The translations under genes were made by a program, and so were the position numbers. A DNA stretch of 64,000 nucleotides from Anagrus nilaparvatae (taxonomy: Eukaryota > Arthropoda > Insecta > Hymenoptera > Mymaridae), in assembly GCA_022575985.1 (NCBI GenBank), contig JAKSXM010000238.1, positions 14,898,001-14,962,000 of the forward strand, in the 5' to 3' direction. How positions within the stretch are numbered: position 1 is the stretch's first letter; every line of letters begins with the position of its first letter. The notes under the pieces were generated by a model. That model was not told the DNA's origin. It searched no databases and was given only the letters and a program-made list of their open reading frames with translations. Below, one piece after another: positions 46,168 through 60,671 of the stretch.

Positions 46168-47891
46168 ATGCAAGCTTTTTTAAAAACTGGAAAGTTGGGA
46201 GCTTCAGAACCTCGGAAAGTATCTAGCAGCCGTTCTAAAGAAACTGCAACCTTATTACGTTCAAAATATACACCATGGGTTGAAAAATAGTAAGATATAA
46301 CCTTCAAATCCATGAGTTAATTTAAAAAGATTTTAAGCTGAAAAAAAATTAAATCAGTAGGCCCAAAACAGTGGATGATGTAGTTGAGCAGCCAGAAGTT
46401 GTACAAGTTCTTAGACAATGCATGTCTGGTACAGATTTTCCAAATCTCTTGCTTTACGGACCACCAGGAACTGGAAAAACTAGTACAATTTTGGCTGCTG
46501 CAAGACAACTATTTGGAGATATGTTTAAAGAACGCATATTAGAACTGAATGCTTCTGATGAACGAGGAATTCAAGTTGTAAGAGACAAAATTAAATCTTT
46601 TGCTCAATTAACAGCTAGCAACTCTAGACCAGAGTAAGTCACTTTAATTACTTTAGTTTTTTAAATTAACCTATTGCCAATGATGTTCAAGTAAAAGGTT
46701 TGACATTGCTTAAATACTTTTTGTTGGAGTATCAGGAGTTTTGTTAAAGTATTTCAAAATTCTTATTTACAACAGAACAGTAATTAGCTTAGGCAAAGTG
46801 CAAAGTAGTCAAAACAATACTTGCTGCAGCAAAAGCTTACAGTAACAAAGAAAAGCAAATGCATGATTTTATTCTATTCTGAGGCAAAAAAATTTTAAAC
46901 AATAAAAATACATTAATTATAATTTTTTAAGATAATCTTAACATGAGTATTACTTTTCAGCGGTAAACCATGTCCACCATTTAAGATAGTTATTCTTGAT
47001 GAAGCCGATAGTATGACATCTGCAGCACAATCAGCTCTACGAAGAACAATGGAAAAGGAATCTCAGTCAACAAGATTTTGCCTTATTTGTAATTACGTTT
47101 CTAGAATAATTGAGCCATTAACATCTCGTTGTACAAAATTTAGATTCAAACCACTTGGTGAAGAAAAGATAATTGAAAGATTAGAATTAATCTGTGAAAA
47201 GGAAGAATTAAAATCAGACAAAACTATTCTTAAAACAGTTGTTGATTCTTCTGGTGGTGATTTAAGAAGAGCTATAACGTGCTTACAGTCTGTAACAAGA
47301 CTTAAAGGAAAAGGAGCAAAAATAACGGTTGATGATGTTCTAGAAGTAACAGGAGTGCGTAAAATTTTAAAACAATTTTATTTTCATATTATTAATATAA
47401 TTTATCACTAGGTTGTTCCAAATAAATGGTTAGACGAATTATTAAAAGTTTGTGAAACAAAAAAATACAATCAAGTTGAAACATTTGTTGATAATTTTAT
47501 GTTAGAAGCTTATTCAACGAGTCAGGTATGATTAAAAAAATTTCTAAAATAAACAACGTCAAAATAAATATAATACTTTTTTTTTCCTAAGGTTGTTGAT
47601 CAGTTAAATGAAATAATTATTTATTCCAATACATTTTCTGATAAGCAGAAAGCTTTTATTGGAGATAAACTAGGGGTAAGTTTAATCAAGTTTAAGTCAT
47701 TTAAATAATAATAATAAAAATAGTAATAATAATAATAATAATAATAATTAATAATAATAATGATAATTGTAATAATATAAAATCAATTTATGAACCAGGA
47801 ATGCAGCTATAGATTACTGGAAGGTGGTAGTGAATATGTACAGTTCATGAGTCTTTGTTGCGGCGTCATGCAAGCGTACGAAATACGATGA
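46168..47891 (+). CDS. RFC4: Replication factor C subunit 4
   Basis: Complete, 360 residues in six exons: 46168-46289, 46358-46633, 46961-47354, 47412-47525, 47592-47675 and 47799-47891. It opens [11 protein letters not shown] like human RFC4 and carries [13 protein letters not shown], Walker A GPPGTGKT at 75-82, [13 protein letters not shown], Walker B LDEAD at 145-149 and the SRC arginine-finger motif at 188-190. It is an AAA+ clamp-loader subunit that helps RFC1 (or CTF18, ELG1, RAD17) load or unload PCNA or 9-1-1 rings on [18 protein letters not shown] near the end is the conserved collar region. Confidence 0.95.
47707..47766. repeat. RFC4: (ATA)n microsatellite in an RFC4 intron
   Basis: AAT/ATA trinucleotide run with few interruptions in the last intron of RFC4. 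Confidence 0.85.
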
Positions 47892-48260
47892 TTCATTCAT
47901 ACTTAATTTTGGCACAATCAATGCAACATCATGAGCTTAGAATTTTATATTTTTTTACATTTTTTTTATATTTAAAACTAATTTTAATTATCTAGTACAT
48001 AAATTTTTTTTTTTATATTAAACTAAGCCCATTGACAATCATTCATACAATAATTTTCGCGAATATACATTTAATTGTCACTACAGCCGTACAGAAATAA
48101 TTCATTTTGTAAAAGTAATGTACAGCATTATATAATTATATAATTAATTAAGAATAAAAACATTTACAATTTTAATTTTAATAAAAGCCCTAACCACCAA
48201 GTATCATAACTTGTTAAAAACTAATAGTCATTTCACTTATGCGTCCATTGCACATTACAC

Positions 48261-51200
48261 TTAATAAGGCGGTGGTTGATGCTGATAAGGATGCTGCGGA
48301 GGTTGATTTAAATTTCGCTGCAAATGAGCAACCAACTGCGGAGTCGCTTGACCTGCGCTGGCTTGCACTTGCATCTGTTGAGCTTGCATAGCCAGCATTT
48401 GCCTCATTCTTTGTTGGGTTATTGTCATCTATAAAATTTTTGAATAATTTATTTTATATAAATATTAAAATTTTGTATATATTTGTATTTATTTTTTAAT
48501 AAAAAATTAATGGTTTGTAAGAATAAATAAAAATAGGTTGGTGGATGAAAATTTCAATTCATTGATTTATCATTATTAATATAAGGTAATCATGTTAAAT
48601 GTAAATTTGAAAGCTCTAAAATACTATATATATTAATAAATATTTACTTATAACGAGTTTTCACATATGTATACAAACAAGTTGCATGGAACATGTTTAT
48701 GTTTACTGACTAATTATCTATTAAAAACATTCTAGTTTCCTAAACTATCTTGTCTTGTAAACTGAAATAAATCCCTAGCTTTAACTCAAATTAATTTAAG
48801 TCCCTGAACTCATGCAAGTCACCATAATCACGCAATTGCACCATTTTTTAGCTTTCAAATAAGCCTACTTACTACTGCTTTGGATGTATGGTTTCTTAGA
48901 AACAATGGCGCAAAAAATCGCCGTGATTCTTCCTATATTCAACACGTGACCTTTGGCCCCTTAAATATTTTTTGTGTCTTTGTCAAATATCAAACAACAA
49001 ATTATAAAACAAAAATATGAATTAGGCCCCAGCTAAACCTTCAAAATTATAAGTTTAACCCTCTGCAACCCCAAGTACCTTTTTTTCCTGACCATCTGGT
49101 GTTCCTGAGGGTTAAGATCGTATTCTAAAATATTTTTATTTTTGTAAAAAATAAAAATTATGAGTAATAATTTATTGTCCACCATTATTTTAATATTATG
49201 ATACTACTCTCTACAGTATATAATATATTGTAGCCAGTTTTTAATAAATTCATTGTACATTCTAACCTAGTGACAGTGATTTTATTGATCTATGATTTTT
49301 TTTTATTTTTTGAAAAATAAACTTGGGAATATTTGAGATTGCAAGTTCTAAAAATAAATATTTATAAAATGCTCATTTTTCAAAAAAGCAAACTTAAAAC
49401 TCCTTATAGATTTATTTTTCAGAATAAAAAAAAAATCATTTTAGAAAAAAAACTAGTTTTACTCCCCCTTTTAGCCTAATTTCAAAGGATCTTTAATCCT
49501 GCAATTAAATTCTAAAAATATTTTATTTTTTCCCCCAAGTAGAAATTTTGAGTAAAAAATATGAATCATATATTTTTTTTTAATGTTACACGTTTTGTCC
49601 ACAAATCTTAAATTGTTTAAATGGCTTAAAAAATTGCTTGTATTGGTTGCTCAACCCTTAATATACATTTGTTGAAGGGTCGTAGGTTAATAATGACTGT
49701 CAAACTGAAATACTTATAAGTTTTTAGTCCCAAAATAATTTTTAGATTCAAAGTTTTTTGAAAATCAATGAGTTAAAGTTTAAAACGTAAAAATTAATTA
49801 ATAGTTTTAATAAAACAAACAGTTACTGCATTTGTGCATAGCGTGCCTTTATAATATTTAACCCAGCTGACTGAAATTTGATAATTACAATTTTTAAATT
49901 ATGCAGATAATTTGCTCACCTGTTGCATATGGTTCTGTTGCATAACATTACTATTTCCAGGTTTACCACCAGGTTGTCGATAAGGTGGGGCGGGTGGATT
50001 TTGAACTCCACCCCCCATTGGACCCATTGAATTCATAGTTACATTTGGCGTCTAAAGAGAATATTTAACAAGTATATAATTTTTGAACTTTAAAAACTGA
50101 TTTTAAATAGACTTTGTACCTGAATGTAAGGCGGTCGAACTGCTGGTTGCATTCTTTGTTGCATGTATTCTGCTTGATTTCTTTGCGCATTTATCATTTG
50201 TTGACTTTGAGTATTGATCATTTGTTGATTTTGAGGAGCCATCATTTGTTGCTGAGATTGGAACATATTTTGTTGTTGGCTCATTATATTAGGCTGAATT
50301 TGTTGCTGCTGCTGATTAATTCCTTGCTGCCCTCCATAGCCAGCATAATTTTGATTCATACCTACTAAATAAATACTCTATACCAATCTCTCATCTAAGC
50401 TTTACAACTTAGTGTTTAAAAAATTTCAGGAAGTAAGCCATTCATAAAATTTTTTTCAATGTTATTGTAGATAAAAAATATTTTGTAACATTGATTTATT
50501 TAAGAAAATATAATTTTTTAAAAATTGTATTTAAAAAAAAAAAGTTAATCATGCAAATTTGTTGTATTGAAGTAACAAACTACTTGACGCTTATAGTGAG
50601 ATATAGATCATGTCCACAAGTTGAAATATAATTTAGATTTGTTGTTTAACAACATAGTCAATTTTATAATAAAAATATACTACTTTTTTTTTGTTCAGAC
50701 TAGATAAATTTTCATTAACTTTTAATAAAGTGTTATTAAATATTAAAAAACATTTTTTGCCTCTTTTTTTTAAATCCTTCCCCTAATGTACAAAAATCTG
50801 AATAATTATCAGTTTTATGACCTGAATCCAAATCTTAAGTTACTTTTTCTCTATAATTTTATTTTTTCTCTAATAATTTTTAAAGAATGCCAGTTTTTAA
50901 GCAATACTTAAAAATTTCCAATTTTGGACATGTCTAATTTTAATTAATAATATTTTACCTTGTTGCATTCCACTGTACATTCCTGGTTGTTGTGGCTGTT
51001 GTTGCTGCTGCTGAGGGTTAAATATTCCTTGATTCATTACTGGGCCTGCATGTTGGGTCCTCAATGTTTGTCTTATATTAAACGTTGGTCTTTGCATATT
51101 TTGGAATGAACCTGGACCAGGAACTTGAGTATTTGGTTGTTGCGAACCCATGAATTGATTTGTGGGTAAACGAAGTCTCAACATATTAGTAAGAGCCTGT

Positions 51201-54200
51201 TTTGACTGGTTATTCATGCCAGGTGCAGGCCTATCGAACCTTGGACCAGATTGTACAGGAGCAGGAGGCATTTGTTGGCCATAAGGATACTGTTGAGGAA
51301 CTGAATGAGTTTGTTGATTGGGATACCATTGCTGAGAAGTTTGCATAGGTTGGTTTGCAAACATTCCTGTTTGTTGAGGTATCTGAGCTTGCTGACTGGT
51401 ATAAGGTGTTTGTTGCATCGGTAGAGTATTTTGTTGTTGCTGAAATATTAAAAATTTTAAACTTATTTTCAAAACTTTCTTTGTGATATAAAATTTTTTT
51501 TACTTGAACTTGTGGTGGTAATGGCACAGTTGGGGTAGGCAAATTTTTTATTTTTCTGTGTCTTTTATTTTTTAAGGCTTTTCCTTTGCTCATTGATCCC
51601 ATTAAACTTCCATGCATACCGGAACTACTTAGTCTGCCAGGAGAATCTATACTCATTGGTGTATCAGCTTTATCCAGGTCTTCTTTTTTATCGGGTTCAA
51701 TGTCTTCTGGCGGCAAAGGTGGTGGTTCATAAAAGTAACTGTTTGGCTTTTTTATTTGACTATGAGTATGATACCGTAAAAGCTTATGAGCTGTTTGATA
51801 AGTCAAAGGTTTTCTTTCCATTTTTATTGCCCTAAACCAAGCCCAAGAAAGAGGTGCTGGATTTTTATGACCTTCCAACAGTTCCCAGGGAGAGATTCTT
51901 TGTGAATTACACACTTGTAAACCCTGAAAAAAAAATTCCGTTCAATAGGACTAGAGCAGGCTAGAACTTGAATTCTTGAAAAAACTAGAAGAAACTAAAA
52001 AGCTAAAAAGTGCATAAAATGAATTATGGGAAAATTTTTACAAAAGAAGCTTTGATTAGATTTTTTTTTAAATAAACTGATTTTTAAGTACGAATTTTAG
52101 TGTTTACACTCTTGTTACAGGGTTGATTAAAAAAAAGTACGGAAATACTAACAAATAAGCTTATTATAAACAAAGAATAATATTAATAACCGAATTCAAT
52201 CTAGATGACAATTTAAGTTAAGTCAATTTAAGTTTTCCATTTTATAGCCTCTAATAGAGATATTACATAAAATTAATATTCATATAGTTAAATCATAAGC
52301 AAGATAAATAAACTACTACATACATAAAAACTAAAAAGCTTTTAGCCATGGATTTGCTATAGGAAAAAGCAAGTCAAAGTTTCTCCTTGATAAAAAAGAA
52401 TACTTTAAAGGAGTTAACAAAAATAATGACAGAATGTAATAAAACGTGAATAGTATTAAAATTTAAACATTTTTGAGCTAAAATTATATTATTTTACCTA
52501 CGTCGCCGGTTTAATTAATTTTTTATGAATAGAATTAAGGTGGTATTTTAACATTGCAGTTACGGAAAAATTTAATTAGGCTTTATAAAAAGTAGGGTGC
52601 TAATGACACACAGTGATGAAACTTAATAAATATGATAAATAATTGCTTAAAGATTACATTCTCAATTAGTTTTACATACTTTATCGACTTTATTTTCGTA
52701 AATTTAATAAAAAACGCATAAAAACACGAAACATACAAAATACTATCAGACTTTTTTGTAATATTCTTGGATTATAAATGTTTTTTTGTAGTTTCTTTTT
52801 AATTAATAGCTTCCAAAATAAATTAAAAAAAAAAAAAATTTATTTCGGTAATTGTAATTCCTGCGAAAATGTATGAACAGATAAACCTCCTTCATTTATG
52901 GATTTGCAATTTAAAATAATACTTTTGGAGTTAATAGCTCTTAATTATAAAATGCCATTTTGCTAATAATAAAAATCTCATAAAAATGGGGATAAAATGC
53001 GGTTTTCAGGCTGAAAATAAAATTTTTTCTTTAAATGTATAATAGCCCTTTTTTGTGAAAATTCTGGTCTTTTTTTTCATCCCAATTTTTCGTAATTTTA
53101 ATAATTTTAGAGATAATTAAGATAAAAAGAATTTGTTTTACTTTATTTCCCTATTATAGGCACAAATAACCCGAAATTTTTTAGTAACTTTTTACAGCTT
53201 AATCTATATTTTTAATGCATATAATGACAAAACAAAAAATAATTTTTTATCTGTGCGTTTCTCAAGGCTTTTTTTTAAACTTAATACTGATGTACTTGTA
53301 ATATTTCTGTAATTGCGTACCTGTTTTTTATCTATACTGTCAAAACCAGCAATTTTGTTGCCTTTGGTATCTGTCAAGCAACCTATGGGTTCACAAGTAA
53401 TAACATCTGTGGTTAATTTTTGAAGTGGAAGTAACTGTCTGATGAACTGTACACTGGTAGATTTCCTATCTCCTAATTCTTTTTTTAATTTTTTCATTAA
53501 ATTTTGATAATATTTTTTATTTTCGTCTTTATCAGATTGTGAGTCTGTAACCAGCGTTGAATGTATTAATGTTGCTAACATATCAATAACTGTTGAAAAA
53601 AGCTTAAAATTGTTGTTTAAATCAATAACACCATAATTAACTAATTGTACTAAAAGCATGGCCCAATCTGTTATTACACTCATGTTTCTTTGAATGGAAT
53701 CAAAAACCCCACCAACTAAGCTGAACCTGAGTTGTAATGCATCTTGAAGAGCTTCTCTTGCTTTGAAATCTTCCCAGGTGAATGTTTTTTCGTCTTTATT
53801 ATTGGTACAGAATTGTGAAAGTTGCGAGTGCAATGAAGTCAATAAACCTTCTCTTTGGTCTTCCTGACCTTTGAGACAAGTTAAAACCAGGGTCAAGAAC
53901 GGGTGATGATTAAAAATCGATGGCGATTTAGCCTTATTTCTTTCTTTCCCGGCTGTTTTTGACCAATTGCCAGATTCCAAAACTTGACCTGCAACTTTTA
54001 AGACGCGGCCTTGGACAGCACTTGGAAGTTTCGAGACAAGAGGAGCCACTAACCAAATAGAATCAGTTTTTTTCTGATTTCTACCTATTGTTGAATTCAG
54101 TTGAAAAACATCAATAGCAGCCTTGGCTACTGTATCTAACCATTGATTCAATTCACCTGATGTAGAACTAGGTAAGAATTGTTTGTACATGAGTTGAAGG

Positions 54201-57200
54201 TCTAGCCAAGACATCCTTAAGCTCCACTGTTCTAGATTTTCTAAAATATTTGTTATATGAGTTTTTTGATCCAAGAAAGCATCAGGTGCTTTATCTGGGT
54301 AACAAATCATGTGCAGTAACCTTTGAGCCTAGATTGAAAAAAATGAATAAGAGACTAATAAAATAATTAATTAAAAAATAGGAAATTGAAAATTTGTGAA
54401 AATGATAGAAAGATAAAAAATGTTTTATACATTAATTTATAATGTTTTATTAATTTATTAAAATTTTATGGACTTTCTCACCTGCCGCTGCGTAAGCATA
54501 TTATCTAAAAGCATATCATCTTGACACAGTTCTTCAGGATTTTGCAAGCACCGCTCAAGGACCCATTTTTGACTGCATATTTGTTGGAGAATGTGTTGAG
54601 CAAAATCTGATAATCCTTTAACATTTTCTGAACTTAAAATACTACTGCTTGATGAGGATATAGCAGAATCCAGGCCATGTTCATCACCTTTTTCGCTTGT
54701 GCCTAAAATGTGACTTAATAACTCGCTTTGCCCGGTTCCACTCACGCCGGCGCTACCAGGACCTGCCTTTCCAGAATTAATTATTTGCACTTCAGTTTTT
54801 TTACTTGCTGGCGATTTCCCAGCAGTTGCGTCACCAACTACGAGTATTGCTTTTAAGACAGCTACCAGTGGACCCACTTTTATGTTATCATGTGCAGCTG
54901 CCAACAAATGACGATCGCAACTAAGCTTTATATTATATCCACGCTGCCCACCAGCTAGAGGGTGCGGACTAGAACTGACCGAGTAAAGAGAAGGCTGGGG
55001 GCACTCTACTGTTTTAAATAATCGCAAAAGTAAGTGACATGTTAATCTGGCCCCTGCTTCTGCATCTGTGTCAGAGTCTCCTCTGCCTTTGTCGCAAGCT
55101 GTTACCAGAGAAGGAATTGCAATATGACGTACAAAATCTTCTAAGGAAAAACAGTGCCTTGCTGTAATTGTTAATTATTTAATTAGTTTTATAATGAAAT
55201 ATACTATAGAAAATGAGAAAATCAGATAAAAAACATACCTATTAAAATTGAGGTAAAGACAGCTAATGAATTATGTATACTTAAATCTTGAACGTCAACT
55301 TGATTTTGAACGTCGATATAATACGTGGCACTATCCGATGAACCACAAAGAGCTTTTAAAACACTTAACCACTCTGAGCTTAATGCATTGCAACAAGCAG
55401 TTAGTTCAGCACAAGTTATAGCAATGTCATTTAACTTTTCATTGTCTGATTCGCCACATACAGCGACAATAGCATTGCACACAAAACTGTAACGATTACT
55501 AGGCGTTTCATTTAATTGTCTACCCCACTGTGCATCAATTCTACCACCACGGCGCGGGTTATTTAAAATATCAACCATAAACTGTGAATTATACAAGTGA
55601 TTTGAAGGCATTGGAGTTAAAGCGGTATAATATGCAGTTCTTATTTTTGGGTAAGCATTATTGAAGGCTTCAACTCCATGAGGCTTTGATTTTAATAAAG
55701 AACAATTAGAATACAAATCGTATAAATGAGCAAGTATGCATCTCTCGGAAGAACTGCAGTCACTAGGATTAGAAACGTGGCTGACCACTTTACATAATAA
55801 ACTAAAAACAAGAGTTGTTTGCTCTGGTGAAACTAAAAAAGTAATTAATTCATGAATTTAATATACAAATTTATAAATATTGCTTTAACAACACTTACGC
55901 AAAAGACAACAATGGTATCTCCTAAGTACTCCTACAATGTACAGGGCTAAATTAGTTGTGTAATTTCTTACCAGCGTACTTTTTCTAACATCTAATTGAA
56001 GTTCAACATCAGGAAGTTCTTTTAAAATTTGAATGCATATATCAATTAGTCCATAAATATTTAAGGCAAGTTCCATAAGATCAAATAAAAAGGCAACATG
56101 CTCTTGAACTGGTAAATAGGAAGATCCAGTTACAAAAGTATTAAGCATATCTACAACTTGAGTGGCACATTGCCATGTAACGACATGTTGGTCAAAATAG
56201 CATAGATTTTGAAACTTTTGAGTTATGGATTCAAAGTTAAATTCACTTCTAGAATGTTTTTTTACTTTACCACCTTCCGCAACATCTATACTAAACTTTT
56301 TACCAAAAAGTTTACACACCTCTTTGGTCATTTTTTTTACAACATGTCTGGCTTCATCTCGCACTTTTCCAACTCCATATAACAGAATGTGACGTTGATT
56401 ACAGTCGTGTTGACTATTTATGTCATCCTGGGGTAAAGGAAAATGTGTTGTGTACAGTAAATGTCTATTACGGCTGGAAAAGTTTCTGGAATTTAGAGCA
56501 TCATGACCACCGTATCCACCCAAAGCATCTTCTTTTGGACTATCAGGGGCATCGGTACTGTTTTGTTGATCTTGTTTAATATGTTGTAATATTTTTTCTA
56601 GATCATCGTCTATTTTACTATCATCATAGTCCATAACTTTACCATGATCAGTTTCTATTTTATTTGGCTTAATATCTATACCAGGAAACAAGCTATCTTC
56701 TTCAACAATTGGCTCTCTGTTATTAGGCGAATTTGGTTTACTTATACCTTGGCCATGAATTAAATCTCCTCTTGAAATCAAAGTACACATATATGCGTCG
56801 TGAGAAAAAACATCGAACCGAATGAGCTCTGAGAAAAGATGCACTAAATTTGTGAATTTCACCTTTGATTGAGTTGAATGATTATCTAAAACAGGAGCAT
56901 CCGTATCCAAGAACTTCATTAATAAAAACTGAAAAATTGGTAGAGCTGGAGGGTTACCATTGCTACAAACGCTTTCTTTATCATCACCATCGCTTGCTTC
57001 TCCAGTAACTATCAGCTGACGTTTTTCTAAAAGTTTAGCAACAGCCATTGCCCTGTGCTCACCCCATCTTTCGGCACTAACAGCCCACTCGCACAATATT
57101 TCTACAATGGCAGCATCTTGACGCGGATTATATTCTAATTTAGTTTCTTGGTCATTTGCTTCCTTTTCTTTATTAGTATTTACAGTAAAAATCTTGGCAT

Positions 57201-59021
57201 ACAATGTATCCAAAGAGTTATTAGTATCCATCCTGTCAAAGCTATGGCGATCGAGTGCATCCAAAGCTGCTAAAATTTTTGTCGTAGTCATACCAGCACT
57301 ACTTTGTTGCCATTTGTCACATGACCATCTACTTTGGGCTGCTTGAGATCGAGCCTGTATGGATTCTTGGCTTTGTCTTATTTTTTCTACTAGTTTTATA
57401 TCTTTGATAGTGGCACTCGGGCTTGGTAAAGCTGAAGGAGGACAGGGTAATAGATCTAATGGTGATCCATTTAAAACTGAATTTGATTTACCATCACCAA
57501 AGCAATTCCATACTAAGGCCGTAGGACAATCAATGGTAATAACCTAAAAAAAAAAAAAAAAAATTTTTGGATTATATAAAATTTATAATATGCAAATATA
57601 TAATTTTACTTACTTGAATTATCATAGAAAGATAATAAAGAATATCTCTATGGTGTGGACATTTCAAATAATCATTAAAAACTGTAGTTACTTGATTTAT
57701 CGGTATTTGAGCTTGAGGTTTTTTTTCATTGATTTCAGTTTTAGAAGTCGATGGCTGGACAGTAGGTGTAGCTGGTGGGCTTTGAGTAGTAATTGATGAT
57801 TCAACATTGCCGCACATATAAGCTAATTTTTTACTACACAAATATGCTAGTCTTCTTGATAAAAGTTCTGATTGAACAAATTCTTCTAAATACTGAACAG
57901 CTAAAGGTAATAATAATTTTAATATTCCATCATCGGAAGGGGTAGTTCTCATTCTATCTAATAATTCCAATATCCATTGAAGAAACTCTTGTCTGTCTAA
58001 CAAACCCTCTTCATACATATACTTTGCCAATTGTTCACAATATTGCCACTGCTTCAAAGATAATTTTTGTTCTTCAGACATGAGGCTGTTTGTAGAATTG
58101 GATGTACTGCATTGTGTAATTGATGAGTGATTTAAATTATCGTTATTACTGGTACTTGCCGTAGTTGCAGTAGAACCTTGAGAACTATTGTTAACGGTTC
58201 CAACAATCGGTACATTTGCACACAAGGAAGTTCCATTTGAGGTATTTGTACCAACACTAACGGTACTTACAGTATTTGTAGATGGTTGATCTCCAAGATA
58301 ATAATACTCTTGTAGCTTAACTAACTGGTCTTTCATAAATTTTATCAATGTTCCTGTCCACTCTAAAAAATTCAATAAAAATTATTTTTTAAAAAAAGAA
58401 ACATGCAAGATTAATTTTACAATCTGTATTTTTACCTGTAGTTGGATCTGGTAGCTGTCTTTTTTTTATTTTAGCTTCAGATACTGCAACTGTGTATGCA
58501 GAACTAAGCTTTATGAACCATGCTGCTCTCAGCATAGGTACTTGATATTCACATAGCATCATAAAAATTTCTTCTTTTTTGTTAAAGTTTGGAGCTTTTT
58601 TAGCTAGTGCAACAAGTGGCTTACAGCCAGATAAATCCTTAAACCAGGCCTCTATACCATTTTTTGTCCTTGCGGTCACTGGCCAAAAATTATCCTTGGG
58701 ATTTATTTGTTGCCTTTTCCTACCAGTATCAGGCATAGTAGCCAACTCTTCTTTTTTTGCTAGTATAGCATTAAAGTAAGCTCCAACCTTTGCGGCAGTA
58801 ACGTTACAATTTCTCGCAGTACCAAATTCGTCCTGGAGTTGAGGCATCGTCGCGAAGCCATGTTTAACGTTTAACGAAGTAAGCTCGTCTTCTTTTTGCC
58901 TGGGTTCTTGAGGATAAACGTCAGGTGGCCCAAGCCTTGGCCTTTTTAAGGGCCTCTTCTCATAGAGTATTCCCATCATATCGTAAGGAGTTAAAACAAT
59001 TCCTTCATCAGCTAATAACAT
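48261..59021 (-). CDS. MED12: Mediator subunit 12 (kohtalo)
   Basis: Complete, 2234 residues in eleven exons: 59021-58436, 58362-57614, 57543-55899, 55832-55239, 55161-54482, 54328-53321, 51923-51504, 51439-50959, 50361-50120, 50051-49920 and 48428-48261. The N-terminus has the MED12 block MMGILYEKRPLKRPRLGPPD and DVYPQEPRQKEDELT, which is the surface that activates Cyclin C-CDK8. WFKDLSGCKPL and the central LCEWAVSAERWGEHRA follow. The last five exons are rich in Gln, Pro and Met, with glutamine runs (51000-51020, 50290-50320), as in the OPA region of the family. MED12 belongs to the Mediator kinase module, a nuclear regulator of RNA polymerase II; kohtalo mutants affect patterning in flies. 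The 1.4-kb introns at 51924-53320 and 48429-49919 show no further gene. Confidence 0.96.
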
Positions 59022-59918
59022 TTGCCATTGTCTAATCGTCTTTTAATTGTAAATACGAGCGTATTGTACTTTCTAACCTCTTTCCTCCTACTCAGGAGCT
59101 AGAGAATCCCGCCGCTGGAGTCTCGGAGCTGTTTGTCCCCGACGTGTCCCGGCGGCGGGTCCTTTTGTGCATGTTCGCCGCGCCTTCCCCAGGACCAGGC
59201 TGATCTTGGGGACACCTCAATACGATAGCCTACCTTTAGGCTAATAACACAGGACCTTTAGAAAGGTCCCAGAGCTTCAAAAAACCTAGCGAGACGCTGG
59301 TAAGACGTCGCGACGTCGTAGCGCACGGGCAACGCCATTGAGGATTGCCAAAACTTTAACTTTTCTTTCTCTCTTCCTTAACGCGTCTCTCTTTTTCGCG
59401 CAACCATTACAGTTTCCAAATGGACGAGGTGTTTCAGGGGCAAAGCAAATTATCGTTTGTAATTTGTTTATATAGTGGGGAAATCACAAACCAATCAAGA
59501 AATTTCTTTAGGTTATCAGCTGACAATTCCAATGGAATTAACCAAATCAGCCTCTTTATATTGGAAGTTCTGGTTTATTGCGAAAGCATTGTTTTTATTC
59601 TGAGTTGTAAAGTTTTTATTTTTTTCATCTTATGTGAAATCTGTTAATTTAATATAGTTGTTTTGTTGAATTTTTTTGCACATAATATATAAAATCTAAT
59701 AAAACACAGTTCTATCCTATAATTATATTTGAAATAAATTTTTCATGTATTTTCTTGTACACGGTGTCTATATAAAAATACAACAAAAAACTTCGTCGCT
59801 GCTCCAAATGCAACGTTGTAAGACGGTAAAATAACAAACTATACAACTTGGGTCTAGCTAAAAGGTTATAAAATTTAAAAATTTTTTTACATGCTTTATT
59901 GTACATTTTTGTAATAAA
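59022..59918. promoter_or_regulatory. Divergent promoter region of MED12 and EMC4 with a GC-rich block
   Basis: About 900 bp between the two divergent starts. The block 59085-59345 is far richer in GC than anything near it (CCCGCCGCTGGAGTCTCGG, CCCGGCGGCGGG, GACGTCGCGACGTC). It could be a true promoter island or an inserted element. The remainder is AT-rich with no gene. Confidence 0.45.
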
Positions 59919-60570
59919 ATGGCAAGTTTAAATAAGAACTGCAGACGACAAAAGTGGTCTTTAGATTTTTCACATAAGTAAGTAAAAAAATGTATTGAGT
60001 ATTTGAAATATGTCACGATTTCAATGGTAAAATTTTCAATGCAGAAACAGACAAGACAAAAATTCCGACTTAGCTCCTCCACCAGGCTATGCATCAGTTG
60101 CAGCACTTACTTACAGTACAGATCATTCCAGAGACTCAAATTCAAGTCATTTAATAATTAAAAAATCATGGGATTTAGCTCTTGGTCCATTAAAACAAGT
60201 ACCCATGAATCTTTTTATTATGTATATGGCTGGTAATTCTATTTCGATTTTTCCAATAATGATGGTTGGGATGTTAATTATCAGACCTGTCAAGGCATTG
60301 TTTACACTACAGCAAAGTAAGTATAAATTAAACTAATTGCAAAGTAGAAATTAATAATTATTTGAAATTATAGCTTTCAAAGTCATCGAAGGGACACATG
60401 CTATTGGTCAGAAGTTTGTTTATTTTCTAGGACAAATTGTTAACATACTCTTAGCACTTTACAAATGCCAATCTATGGGCTTATTACCAACGCATGCTTC
60501 TGACTGGCTGGCTTTTGTTGAACCTCAAATCAGTGTTGAACATTGTGGAGGTGGTTTTGTCTACAAGTAA
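59919..60570 (+). CDS. EMC4: ER membrane protein complex subunit 4
   Basis: Complete, 175 residues (human 183) in three exons: 59919-59977, 60045-60316 and 60374-60570. It has a charged cytosolic N-terminus, the conserved APPPGYA, then [20 protein letters not shown] and the hydrophobic hairpin [20 protein letters not shown], followed by IRPVKALF and a second pair of membrane stretches ([17 protein letters not shown]). The EMC inserts tail-anchored and multi-pass proteins into the ER membrane; EMC4 lies beside its lipid-facing cavity. Its stop is 101 bp from that of the convergent STMP1. Confidence 0.94.
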
Positions 60571-60671
60571 TTTAAAATAATGTAATAACAAATCTGTTGT
60601 ACTAAAAAAATATAATATATTTATTTGTTATATAATAAAAAAAATTTTCACATGTAAATTTTTTGTATGCT

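Noticed and set aside
50114..50368. Leucine-rich plus-strand frame resembling a membrane protein
   Set aside because: It is the antisense of the glutamine-rich MED12 exon; CAG/CAA repeats read as CTG/TTG on the other strand.
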